Assembly: GCA_905212515.1 (NCBI GenBank)
Contig: CAJMEU010000031.1
Coordinates: 1-22,855, forward strand
Direction of reading: 5' to 3'
DNA: 22,855 nt
DNA from: an uncultured Oscillospiraceae bacterium
GTDB taxonomy: Bacteria > Bacillota > Clostridia > Oscillospirales > Ruminococcaceae
Shown: positions 6,076-12,719 of the stretch, one piece after another
Layout: every line of letters starts with the position of its first letter
Position numbering within the stretch: the first letter of the stretch is position 1
Program-made: the position numbers and the translations under genes
Notes under the pieces: generated by a model
Told to the model about the DNA's origin: nothing
What the model saw: the letters and a program-made list of their open reading frames with translations, nothing else
Databases searched by the model: none

Positions 6076-8184
6076 GTGAACAGTAAAACTGTTTTGATCT
6101 TGAAGCAATTGATGGACGGACGGCCCCGCAAGCTGGGAGACCTGGCGGAGCAGCTGGAGATCTCGGCCCGCCTGGTGCGCTACGAGATGGGAGAGGCCAA
6201 TGTCTTTTTGCAGCGGGAGGGCTTTCCCGCCTTGCAGTACCAGCGGCCCTTGGGACTGCGCCTCACCATGGACGAGGAACAGCGGGCCGCGCTGCGGCAA
6301 AAGCTGGCCAGCCTGGACGCCTACGATTACACCATGACCTCGGCGGAGCGTCGCTGCGTGATGACGCTGATGCTGCTGGCCAGCGGCGGCGAACCGCTGA
6401 CCAGCCAGTATTTCGCCGACCAGCTCGGGGTGAGCAAGAGCAGCATCGACAAGGATATGGCCCTGCTAAAAACGGACCTGCTGGGCAGCGGCGTGCGCCT
6501 GGAAAGCAAGGTGGGCAAGGGCAGCACCCTGGAGGGGGAGGAACAGTCCCTGCGCCACCGCGGCGTGCGGCTGCTGGAGCAGCACGTGGACTTCGCCGGA
6601 TTGTACGGGGGCGCCGCCGGAAGCGCCGACATGGTGGAGCGCTGGGCCCGCCGGCTGTTCTGTGACGAGACCCTGCCCGCCCTGTTCGAGCTGGTGCGCG
6701 GCATGGAGCAGGGGGAGCTGGGCAAGTGGCTGGGGTACGATTCCTTCCGCATGCTTACCTTGACCCTGGCGGTGACGCTGGTGCGCGTGCGGGCCGGTAA
6801 GGCCGTGCAGGCGGTGCCCGCCAACATGGCCCTGGTGAAAACCGCCAAAGAGTATGTGCATGCGGTGCGGCTGGCCGGGGCGCTGGAAGAGCGCTTTGCG
6901 GTGCGGCTGCCCGCGGGCGAGGTGTACGCGCTGGCGATCCTGCTGGCCAGCGCCAAGTACGTGACGCCGGAACCTTACCTGAAAGAGGACTGGGCCAAGG
7001 TACAAGTGCTGCTGGACCGGCTGGTGCGCGGCATGAGCGAGGAGATGGGCATCGACTTCGCCGAGGATGAGGAGATCTACAACGCTTTGCAGGCCCATCT
7101 GGGGCCCACGGTGTTCCGGCTGCGGCACGGCATCCCCATCACCAACCCCAATTTACAGGAGATCAAAAAAAACTACGCCGCGTGCTTCTCCGCCCTGGAG
7201 CGGGTGCTGGAAAAACCCGGCAGCGAGCTGCTGGCCGGCATCACCGAGGACGATATCGCCTATCTGGTGCTGCATTTCTGCGCGTCCATCGAGCGGCGCA
7301 AGCGCATGATGCCCGTGAGCCGCGTGGCCATCGTGTGCGTGCACGGCGCGGGCACGGCCAATTTGCTGCGGGAGCTGGTGTGCTCCAAATTCAAGAACAT
7401 CCGCGTGGTGGCCACGGCCACTTATACCGACCTGCAGGCGCTGGAGGGCATGGACGTGGATTTCGTCATCGCCAGCATCCCTCTGCCGGGCTGCAAGGTG
7501 CCCTGGGTGAAGGTGGAGACCATCCCCACAGCCGAAGACTGGGAGGCCATCAGCCGCATGATCCTGAAATACGGCGCCAAGGGCCAGGCCCGCAGCGATG
7601 CGGTGGAGCTGTTCAAGGACGTGATGAAAACCATCCAAAATCACTGCGAGGTGCGGGACGTGGACGGCCTGATGGCCAGCCTGGCGGCCTGCTTCGAGGC
7701 GGCCGGCATGCCGGTGCGGGCGGACCGCGTGCAGCCCGCCCTGGCCCAATTGCTGGGCCCGCAGAAGGTGCTGTGCCGCCGCCGCGCGGCCGATTGGGAG
7801 GATGCGGTGCGCCAGGCATGCGAAGTGCTGGTGCGGGCAGGGGATGTGACGGAGGAATTCACCCGCTCAGCGATCCAAAGCGTGCGCGGCGCCGGGCCGT
7901 ATATCGTCATCATGCCCGGTGTGGCGCTGGTGCACAGCGAGATGGGCAAGGGGGTGAAACGCCTGGCCATGAGCCTTGTCACCTTCGGGAACGACGTGTG
8001 TTTCCACCATCCCACCAACGATCCCGTCCGCCTGGTGCTGTGCCTGGCCCCCACGGACAACTGGTCCCACCTGGGGGCGCTGCGCGGGCTGCTGAACCTG
8101 CTGAACGACGTGCCTGTGCAGACCCTGTGCGCGGCCCGCACCCCGCAGGAGCTGTGTGAATATCTGAAAGGAAGCTGTGAGTGA
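6076..8184 (+). CDS. MtlR/BglG-type PRD transcriptional regulator with EIIB-like and EIIA-like domains
   Basis: This encodes a 702-residue regulator. In order: an N-terminal helix-turn-helix (about 1-60), a second Mga-like HTH (about 85-150), PRD1 (about 170-298), PRD2 (about 303-410), a EIIB(Gat)-like domain (about 415-500) and a EIIA-like domain (about 560-700). Proteins of this plan activate PTS operons and are phosphorylated by HPr and EII components. PRD2 keeps His341 (ALQAHLGP) and His400 (LVLHF). The EIIB-like domain keeps Cys421 (VCVHGAGTA) and the EIIA-like domain keeps His620 (GVALVHS). PRD1 lacks both expected histidines (LTLTLAVTL, YALAILLAS). The start is GTG 6076, five bases after GAGGAGG. 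It overlaps the next gene by four bases (GTGA), which suggests coupled translation. It is likely an autoregulated activator of this operon. Confidence 0.92.
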   Translation: MNSKTVLILKQLMDGRPRKLGDLAEQLEISARLVRYEMGEANVFLQREGFPALQYQRPLGLRLTMDEEQRAALRQKLASLDAYDYTMTSAERRCVMTLMLLASGGEPLTSQYFADQLGVSKSSIDKDMALLKTDLLGSGVRLESKVGKGSTLEGEEQSLRHRGVRLLEQHVDFAGLYGGAAGSADMVERWARRLFCDETLPALFELVRGMEQGELGKWLGYDSFRMLTLTLAVTLVRVRAGKAVQAVPANMALVKTAKEYVHAVRLAGALEERFAVRLPAGEVYALAILLASAKYVTPEPYLKEDWAKVQVLLDRLVRGMSEEMGIDFAEDEEIYNALQAHLGPTVFRLRHGIPITNPNLQEIKKNYAACFSALERVLEKPGSELLAGITEDDIAYLVLHFCASIERRKRMMPVSRVAIVCVHGAGTANLLRELVCSKFKNIRVVATATYTDLQALEGMDVDFVIASIPLPGCKVPWVKVETIPTAEDWEAISRMILKYGAKGQARSDAVELFKDVMKTIQNHCEVRDVDGLMASLAACFEAAGMPVRADRVQPALAQLLGPQKVLCRRRAADWEDAVRQACEVLVRAGDVTEEFTRSAIQSVRGAGPYIVIMPGVALVHSEMGKGVKRLAMSLVTFGNDVCFHHPTNDPVRLVLCLAPTDNWSHLGALRGLLNLLNDVPVQTLCAARTPQELCEYLKGSCE

Positions 8185-8618
8185 TTATGCCTTTGTGTGA
8201 TTATGTGAACCCCGCCACCACCGCCCTGGGCCGGCGGGCCGACTGTTGGGAGGACGCGGTGCGCCAGGCCGGCGCCCTGCTGGAGGAGGCGGGCGCCATC
8301 GCCCCCGCGTACACCCAGGCCATGGTGGACATGGTGAAGGAGCTGGGGCCCTATATCGTCATCATGCCCGGCGTGGCCCTGGCCCACGCGCGGCCCGAGG
8401 GCAATGTGAAGCGCAACAGCATCGCCGTGGCCACCTACCCCGCGGGCGTTGCCTTCGGCAATGAATCCAACGACCCGGTGTACGCGGTGTTCGCCATCGC
8501 GGCCTGTACCGACGCCGACCATCTGGTATTGTTCCGGGCGCTGGCCAAGTTCATCGCCGAGGAGGAAAACGTGGAGCGGCTGAAAGGGGCGGCGACGTTT
8601 GAGGAGATCGGATTTTAA
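8181..8618 (+). CDS. PTS EIIA component (mannitol/ascorbate type)
   Basis: This 145-residue cytoplasmic EIIA accepts phosphate from HPr on His69 (MPGVALAHARPE) and passes it to EIIB. It is clearly related to the C-terminal domain of the preceding regulator: both share WEDAVRQA, GPYIVIMPGVAL and a downstream NDP motif, so one probably arose from the other by duplication. GTG 8181 overlaps the regulator stop and sits about 7 bases after AAAGGAA. ATG 8187 is the alternative. The pairing with the EIIB and UlaA-type EIIC at the end of the operon completes a three-protein PTS. Confidence 0.9.
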   Translation: MIMPLCDYVNPATTALGRRADCWEDAVRQAGALLEEAGAIAPAYTQAMVDMVKELGPYIVIMPGVALAHARPEGNVKRNSIAVATYPAGVAFGNESNDPVYAVFAIAACTDADHLVLFRALAKFIAEEENVERLKGAATFEEIGF

Positions 8619-8654
8619 AACGGGATCAAGCAGGAAAGAAAGGGGAACTGAACA

Positions 8655-9374
8655 ATGGACAACATGCTGGAACGGCTGAAAGGCGGGCTGATCGTCTCCT
8701 GCTATGCAGGGCCGGATTTCAACGCGGAGATGGGCGTGCCGGAAACGATGGTGTGCGTGGCGAAAAGCTGTATCGCCGGCGGCGCCAAGGCCATCCGCAC
8801 CAACTGGGAGAACGTGGCCGCCGTCAAAGCGGCGGTGGACGTGCCGGTGATCGGCCTGAAAAAGATCTACCGCAGCGGGGACATGATCAGCGGCGACTTC
8901 CGCATCACGCCCACACTGAAAGAGGTGGAAGAACTGCTGAAGGCCGGCGCCGATGGCGTGGCCGTGGACGGCACCATCCGCGAGCGGTACGACGACCAAA
9001 CGCTGGAACAGTTCATTGGCGCGGTGAAAAAAGAATTCGGCGCCTTTGTCATCGCCGACATTTCCACCGTGGAGGAGGGGGTGGCCGCCTGGCGCTACGG
9101 CGCGGACATGGTGGGCACCACTTTGTCGGGCTACACGCCCTATTCCAAAAACCCGCTGCCCTTCGGCACGCTGCCCAGCCCGGACCCGGATTATGAGATC
9201 ATCCGCGAACTGCGCGCCGCAGGCGTGCCGCACATCGTGGCCGAGGGCCGCATCACCAACGGCGAGAAGATGCGCAAAGCGCTGGAGGCCGGCGCGCACA
9301 GCGTGGTCATCGGCACCTCCATCACCGAGCCGCGCAAGATCGTGAAGACCATTCTGCTGGACGCCGGCCTGTGA
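8655..9374 (+). CDS. nanE: N-acetylmannosamine-6-phosphate 2-epimerase
   Basis: NanE converts ManNAc-6-phosphate to GlcNAc-6-phosphate in the cytoplasm. The 239-residue TIM barrel has the expected LKGGLIVSCYA start, GAKAIRTN, VPVIGLKK with the catalytic-region lysine, FRITPT, GADGVAVDGT, DISTVEEG and MVGTTLSGYTPYS. The length is normal. ATG 8655 follows AAAGGGGA. In most bacteria nanE sits with nanA and nanK for sialic acid use; neither is here. A dedicated PTS in the operon would deliver phosphorylated substrate directly and make NanK unnecessary. The sequence supports the enzyme assignment strongly; the exact physiological substrate of the operon is inference. Confidence 0.93.
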   Translation: MDNMLERLKGGLIVSCYAGPDFNAEMGVPETMVCVAKSCIAGGAKAIRTNWENVAAVKAAVDVPVIGLKKIYRSGDMISGDFRITPTLKEVEELLKAGADGVAVDGTIRERYDDQTLEQFIGAVKKEFGAFVIADISTVEEGVAAWRYGADMVGTTLSGYTPYSKNPLPFGTLPSPDPDYEIIRELRAAGVPHIVAEGRITNGEKMRKALEAGAHSVVIGTSITEPRKIVKTILLDAGL

Positions 9375-9408
9375 ACAGGCCCTACAAACAGGAAAGAAGG
9401 ACGATACA

Positions 9409-10158
9409 ATGCAAGCATGGCAGCGCTATTTCCAAACCATGAACGAGGTGGTGGAGAAGGCCTACAACACCCAGGGCGAAAATATCATGAAAGCGGCCGA
9501 CCTTTTGACGGAATGCACCAAAAACGACGGGATCATTCATATGTTCGGCTGCGGGCATTCCGGCCTGGTGACGGAGGACGTGTTCTGGCGCAGCGCCACC
9601 CTGGCCAACGTGCACGCCATTTTTGAATCCGCCGTGTCGGGCATCAACGAGATCACCAAGACCAGCCACCTGGAGAAGGTGGAGGGCCTGGGCCGGGTAA
9701 TCGCCGAGTACAACCGCCTGGCCCCGCCGGACGTGCTGGTGTGCTTTTCAAACTCCGGCAACAACGCCGCCACGGTGGACATGGCCCTGGCCGCCCAGGA
9801 GATGGGCCTGCCGGTGATCGCCTTCACCAACGTGGAGTACGCCGACCAGCTGACCACCCAGCACTCCAGCGGCAAAAAGCTGAAGGACATCGCCGACGTG
9901 GTGATCGACAACTGCTCCATCATCGGCGACGCGGCCATCAAACTGGACGGGCTGGACGTGAAGGTGGGCGCCACCTCCACCATTCCCGTGGTGTACATGC
10001 TGGCCGGCCTGCTGGTGCAGACCTGCGAGAACCTGCTGGCCCAGGGCATCACGCCCGATGTGTACTACAACGGACACCTGGCTTACGAGCGCGACGATGT
10101 GAAAGAACACAACGACGCGCTGGTGGATAAATATTATCGGCGCATGAGAAACCTGTAA
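9409..10158 (+). CDS. SIS-domain sugar-phosphate protein 2
   Basis: This encodes a 249-residue protein with one SIS domain and a paralogue of the protein at 5331. Visible motifs are HMFGCGHSGLVTEDVFWR, LVCFSNSGNNAATVDMAL (the phosphate-binding Ser loop), PVIAFTN and a Gly/Thr-rich C-terminal half (VGATSTIPVVYMLAGLL) similar to the MurQ/GmhA fold. It belongs to the UPF0309/sugar-isomerase-domain group, whose reactions are largely unassigned. AGAAGGA precedes ATG 9409. It lies between nanE and the EIIB gene, so it probably acts on the same phosphosugar. The two SIS proteins may form a heteromer or catalyse successive steps; the sequence alone does not decide. Confidence 0.87.
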   Translation: MQAWQRYFQTMNEVVEKAYNTQGENIMKAADLLTECTKNDGIIHMFGCGHSGLVTEDVFWRSATLANVHAIFESAVSGINEITKTSHLEKVEGLGRVIAEYNRLAPPDVLVCFSNSGNNAATVDMALAAQEMGLPVIAFTNVEYADQLTTQHSSGKKLKDIADVVIDNCSIIGDAAIKLDGLDVKVGATSTIPVVYMLAGLLVQTCENLLAQGITPDVYYNGHLAYERDDVKEHNDALVDKYYRRMRNL

Positions 10159-10170
10159 CAAAACCCAAGC

Positions 10171-10190
10171 GGGCGCCCAAAGCGGCGCCC
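10171..10190 (+). promoter_or_regulatory. Intercistronic hairpin before the EIIB gene
   Basis: GGGCGCC (10171-10177) and GGCGCCC (10184-10190) form a 7-bp GC stem with a CAAAGC loop in the 55-base gap between SIS 2 and EIIB. It is followed by A-rich DNA and the ribosome binding site rather than a T-run, so it is more likely an RNA-stability or processing hairpin than a terminator. Confidence 0.5.
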
Positions 10191-10213
10191 CCAAAAAAGG
10201 AGATGCCAGAGCG

Positions 10214-10510
10214 ATGAAAGACCTGAAAGTATTGACCGTTTGCGGCGCGGGCGTAGGGACCAGCACGCTGCTGCGCATGAACATCAACGACGCCTTCAAA
10301 TCCTTCGACCTGCCCTTTAACGTCAAGGTGGAGAACACCAGCCTGTCCCGGGCAAAGGGCATGGCCTGCGATCTGATGGTAACGTTTGAAAGCTTTGCCG
10401 AGGACGCGCGCAAATGCTGCCCGGACGTGATCGTCGTCAAGAACCTGATGGACAAAAAGGAACTCAAAGAAAAGATCGGGGAATACCTGACCAGTAAAAA
10501 TCTCATTTAA
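10214..10510 (+). CDS. PTS EIIB component (ascorbate/UlaB type)
   Basis: This 98-residue cytoplasmic EIIB receives phosphate from EIIA on Cys10 (VCGAGVGTSTLL) and transfers it to the sugar as it passes through EIIC. The P-loop-like CGAGxGTS motif, the FESFAEDA segment and the length fit the SgaB/UlaB family. AAGGAG lies at 10198-10203, about 10 bases before ATG. Its stop is 13 bases before the EIIC start. The partner EIIA is encoded earlier in the operon, separated from it by nanE and the second SIS gene. Confidence 0.92.
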   Translation: MKDLKVLTVCGAGVGTSTLLRMNINDAFKSFDLPFNVKVENTSLSRAKGMACDLMVTFESFAEDARKCCPDVIVVKNLMDKKELKEKIGEYLTSKNLI

Positions 10511-10523
10511 GGAGGAAAGAATC

Positions 10524-11810
10524 ATGGCAGTTTTATCCGGAATCGTCCATTTTATCACCACCTACATATTCAACCAGCCATTCATTTTGCTGAGCCTGGT
10601 GGCCATGGTGGGCCTGATCCTGCAGAAGAAACCCCTGCAGGACATCATCGTCGGCTCGCTTAAAACCGGCATCGGCTATCTGATCCTGTCCCAGGGCACC
10701 GGCCTGCTGGCCGGCATCGTGATGCCCATCGCTTCCATCCTGAACAAGATCTTCAACGTGGAAGCGACCACCACCGGTATGGGCCAGGTGGCCTTCGAGG
10801 CGGATTGGGCGTCGTCCATCGCCCTCATCATGGTGGTGGGCTTCATCGTCAACCTGCTGCTGGCCCGCTTCACCAAGTTCAAATACGTGTATCTGACCGC
10901 GCACCAGACCTACTTCATCGCCCTGGTCTACCTGGCCCTGGCGGTGGAAGTGATCGCCAACCCGAATAAGACGATGATCGTCATCGTGGGCGGCCTCATG
11001 CTGGGCGTGTACTGCACGCTGAGCCCGGCCCTGGTCCAGCCGTTCATGCGCAAGGTGACCGGCACCAACGACCTGGCCTACGGCCACACCACCTCTTTCG
11101 GCGTCATCATGGGCGCCCTGGTGGGCAAACTGTTCAAAAAGCATGAGAACGAGTCCTCGGAAGACCTGAAGATCCCCGCGAAGCTGTCCTTCCTGAAGGA
11201 TATCACCGTTTCCACTGCCATCGTGATGACCCTGCTGTATCTGGTGGGCGTGACCATCGCCGGCCCGGCCTGGGTGCAGGAGAACGTCAGCGGCGGCACG
11301 GCCGCTTACATGTACGCCATCTCCCAGGGCGTCATGTTCGGTGTGGGCATCACCATCGTCCTGACGGGCGTCAGCATGATGATCGCCGAGATCACCGAGG
11401 CATTCAAGGGCATCTCTGAGAAGGTCGTGCCCAACGCGGTGCCCGCGCTGGACTGCCCCGTGGTGTTCAACTTCGCCCCCACGGCCGTGATGCTGGGCTT
11501 TTTAAGCTGCCTGGGCACTGTCATTGTGTGCGTGGTGCTGTTCGGCGCCGTGGGCTTCTATGCCCTGACCCCGCCCGTCATCACCTGCTTCTTCGGCGGC
11601 GGCCCCGCGGGTGTGTTCGGCAACTCTACCGGCGGCTGGCGCGGCGCTGTGCTGGCCGGTGTGGTGGCCGGTTTGCTGCTGAGCTTCGGCCAGGCGCTGA
11701 CCGTCGGCTGCCTGTCCACGACCATCGCCGACTTTGCGCGCTGGTCCAACGACTTCGACTATTCTGTGTTCACCTGGCCGTTCCAGCAGATCCTGAAGCT
11801 GATCTTCTGA
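10524..11810 (+). CDS. PTS EIIC permease (UlaA/SgaT family)
   Basis: This 428-residue polytopic membrane protein translocates the PTS substrate. Hydrophobic segments run through the whole length, and the sequence resembles the ascorbate-Gat superfamily (UlaA/SgaT), for example an N-terminal FNQPFILLSLVAMVGLILQKK and GTGLLAGIVMPI. It is somewhat shorter than E. coli UlaA (about 465). GGAGG (10511-10515) precedes the ATG with 8 bases between. This is the last gene of the operon and is followed by a strong terminator. Family membership alone would suggest ascorbate, but no UlaD/E/F homologue accompanies it here and nanE does, so I infer an amino-sugar-type substrate. Confidence 0.9.
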   Translation: MAVLSGIVHFITTYIFNQPFILLSLVAMVGLILQKKPLQDIIVGSLKTGIGYLILSQGTGLLAGIVMPIASILNKIFNVEATTTGMGQVAFEADWASSIALIMVVGFIVNLLLARFTKFKYVYLTAHQTYFIALVYLALAVEVIANPNKTMIVIVGGLMLGVYCTLSPALVQPFMRKVTGTNDLAYGHTTSFGVIMGALVGKLFKKHENESSEDLKIPAKLSFLKDITVSTAIVMTLLYLVGVTIAGPAWVQENVSGGTAAYMYAISQGVMFGVGITIVLTGVSMMIAEITEAFKGISEKVVPNAVPALDCPVVFNFAPTAVMLGFLSCLGTVIVCVVLFGAVGFYALTPPVITCFFGGGPAGVFGNSTGGWRGAVLAGVVAGLLLSFGQALTVGCLSTTIADFARWSNDFDYSVFTWPFQQILKLIF

Positions 11811-11880
11811 ACGACCCTGTCGTGAAACCGCGGCCGGCGCGTCTGGCCGGCAAAGTCAGGTATTTTCATTGGGTAACAGG

Positions 11881-11920
11881 GCCTCCCCCTAGGGTTCACC
11901 TTGGGGGGAGGCTTTGTGTT
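11881..11920 (+). terminator. Terminator of the PTS operon
   Basis: A 14-bp stem pairs 11881-11894 (GCCTCCCCCTAGGG) with 11899-11912 around a TTCA loop, with two G-U pairs. It is followed by TTTGTGTTT. It sits 70 bases after the EIIC stop. The -35 of the next promoter lies in the tail. Confidence 0.9.
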
Positions 11921-11948
11921 TGCCGAACGGAAAAACTTATGCTATAAT
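11920..11948 (+). promoter_or_regulatory. Promoter of the MarR gene
   Basis: TTGCCG (11920-11925), a 17-base spacer, and TATAAT (11943-11948) preceded by TGC (extended -10). The leader to the GTG at 12013 is about 58 bases. Confidence 0.72.
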
Positions 11949-12012
11949 AAAACAATATTGGTCATCTTTTGTGCTTCGGCCCTTGAAAGACCGCAAGAAA
12001 GGTTGTTATCCC

Positions 12013-12489
12013 GTGCAGCAAGAAGCAAAACCGAAAAAGAAACGCGATATGCCCACGTTTTACCGCTTTGTCAGCTTATACCAGGACTATATGAATATGA
12101 CGCGCGACTACGGCGACGGGGTACAGCACAGCATGGTGGAGATGCATATCCTGGCCATCGTCTGCCAGGAGCCGGGCATCACCGTGGGGCAGGTGGCCCA
12201 GCAGTGGGGCCGCACCAAGGGTGCGGCGTCGCAAAATGTGACCAAGCTGGAAAAGCGCGGCTTGCTGGTGCGCACAAAACTGCCCCACAACGCCCGCGAG
12301 GTGCATCTGTACCCCACCAAGCACGGCCAGCATCTGGCCCAGCTGCACGCGGAGTATGACCAGCGCACGGAAGGGCGCATTGCCGGCGAGCTGATGGCCC
12401 GGTGCAGCATGGAAGAACTGGAGCTGTTCGACCGCGTGCTGAACGTGTACAGCGACGTGCTGGAACAGGAGCTGAACGTGCGGGACTGA
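12013..12489 (+). CDS. MarR-family transcriptional regulator
   Basis: This encodes a 158-residue winged-helix regulator. After a Lys-rich start (QQEAKPKKKRD) comes a helical segment, then ITVGQVAQQWGRTKGAASQNVTKLEKRGLL (recognition helices) and the wing VRTKLPHNAREVHLYPTKHG, followed by C-terminal dimerisation helices. GTG 12013 is chosen because AAGAAAGG lies 10 bases upstream. The frame is open to 11914 but that extension covers the promoter. The gene has its own promoter and terminator and lies directly upstream of the aminotransferase fusion gene, whose promoter carries a perfect 14-bp palindrome. Regulation of that gene is a reasonable inference. The effector is unknown. Confidence 0.87.
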   Translation: MQQEAKPKKKRDMPTFYRFVSLYQDYMNMTRDYGDGVQHSMVEMHILAIVCQEPGITVGQVAQQWGRTKGAASQNVTKLEKRGLLVRTKLPHNAREVHLYPTKHGQHLAQLHAEYDQRTEGRIAGELMARCSMEELELFDRVLNVYSDVLEQELNVRD

Positions 12490-12527
12490 GCGGCAGTTAT
12501 CGATTGTATAGTAGAAAACAATTTGCG

Positions 12528-12565
12528 GCCCTTATGCGGATGACAGATCTGCATAAGGGCTTTTT
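12528..12565 (+). terminator. Terminator of the MarR gene
   Basis: A 14-bp stem pairs 12528-12541 (GCCCTTATGCGGAT) with 12547-12560 around a GACAG loop, with one G-U pair. TTTTT follows. Confidence 0.92.
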
Positions 12566-12640
12566 GTTGCGCAAATATGTCAAAAAATCAGCTTAATATT
12601 AGGGTAATTATACAAAAATAAGCTTTTTAAAATAAAATTA

Positions 12641-12668
12641 TTGACAAATTAGTTCAGAATGCTATGAT
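12641..12668 (+). promoter_or_regulatory. Strong promoter of the aminotransferase-permease operon
   Basis: Consensus TTGACA (12641-12646), 16 bases, then TATGAT (12663-12668) with an upstream TGC. The surrounding DNA is AT-rich. It lies about 52 bases before the ATG at 12720. Confidence 0.85.
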
Positions 12669-12679
12669 GAAAGCATAAA

Positions 12680-12693
12680 GTTTAGCGCTAAAC
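12680..12693. promoter_or_regulatory. Palindromic operator candidate
   Basis: GTTTAGCGCTAAAC is a perfect 14-bp palindrome starting 11 bases after the -10 element, around or just after the expected transcription start. A repressor bound here would block initiation or early elongation. The neighbouring MarR protein is the obvious candidate, but the site does not recur at the MarR promoter. Confidence 0.6.
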
Positions 12694-12719
12694 ATTTTGA
12701 GAAAGCGGAAGGTGTTTAC

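Noticed and set aside
4302..6131. 609-codon minus-strand open frame
   Set aside because: It lies opposite ptsI, ptsH and SIS 1, which have clear family motifs. Its His/Gln/Arg-rich translation is typical of a GC-driven antisense shadow.
7641..9299. 552-codon minus-strand open frame
   Set aside because: It is opposite the regulator, EIIA and nanE, with no motifs and a biased composition.
10171..10190. Hairpin before the EIIB gene as an intrinsic terminator
   Set aside because: There is no T-run after the stem, and EIIB and EIIC would be separated from any promoter.
10524..11810. Naming the EIIC an ascorbate transporter
   Set aside because: The family match is real, but the operon has NanE and SIS enzymes instead of UlaD/E/F-type genes, so ascorbate as substrate is not supported by context.
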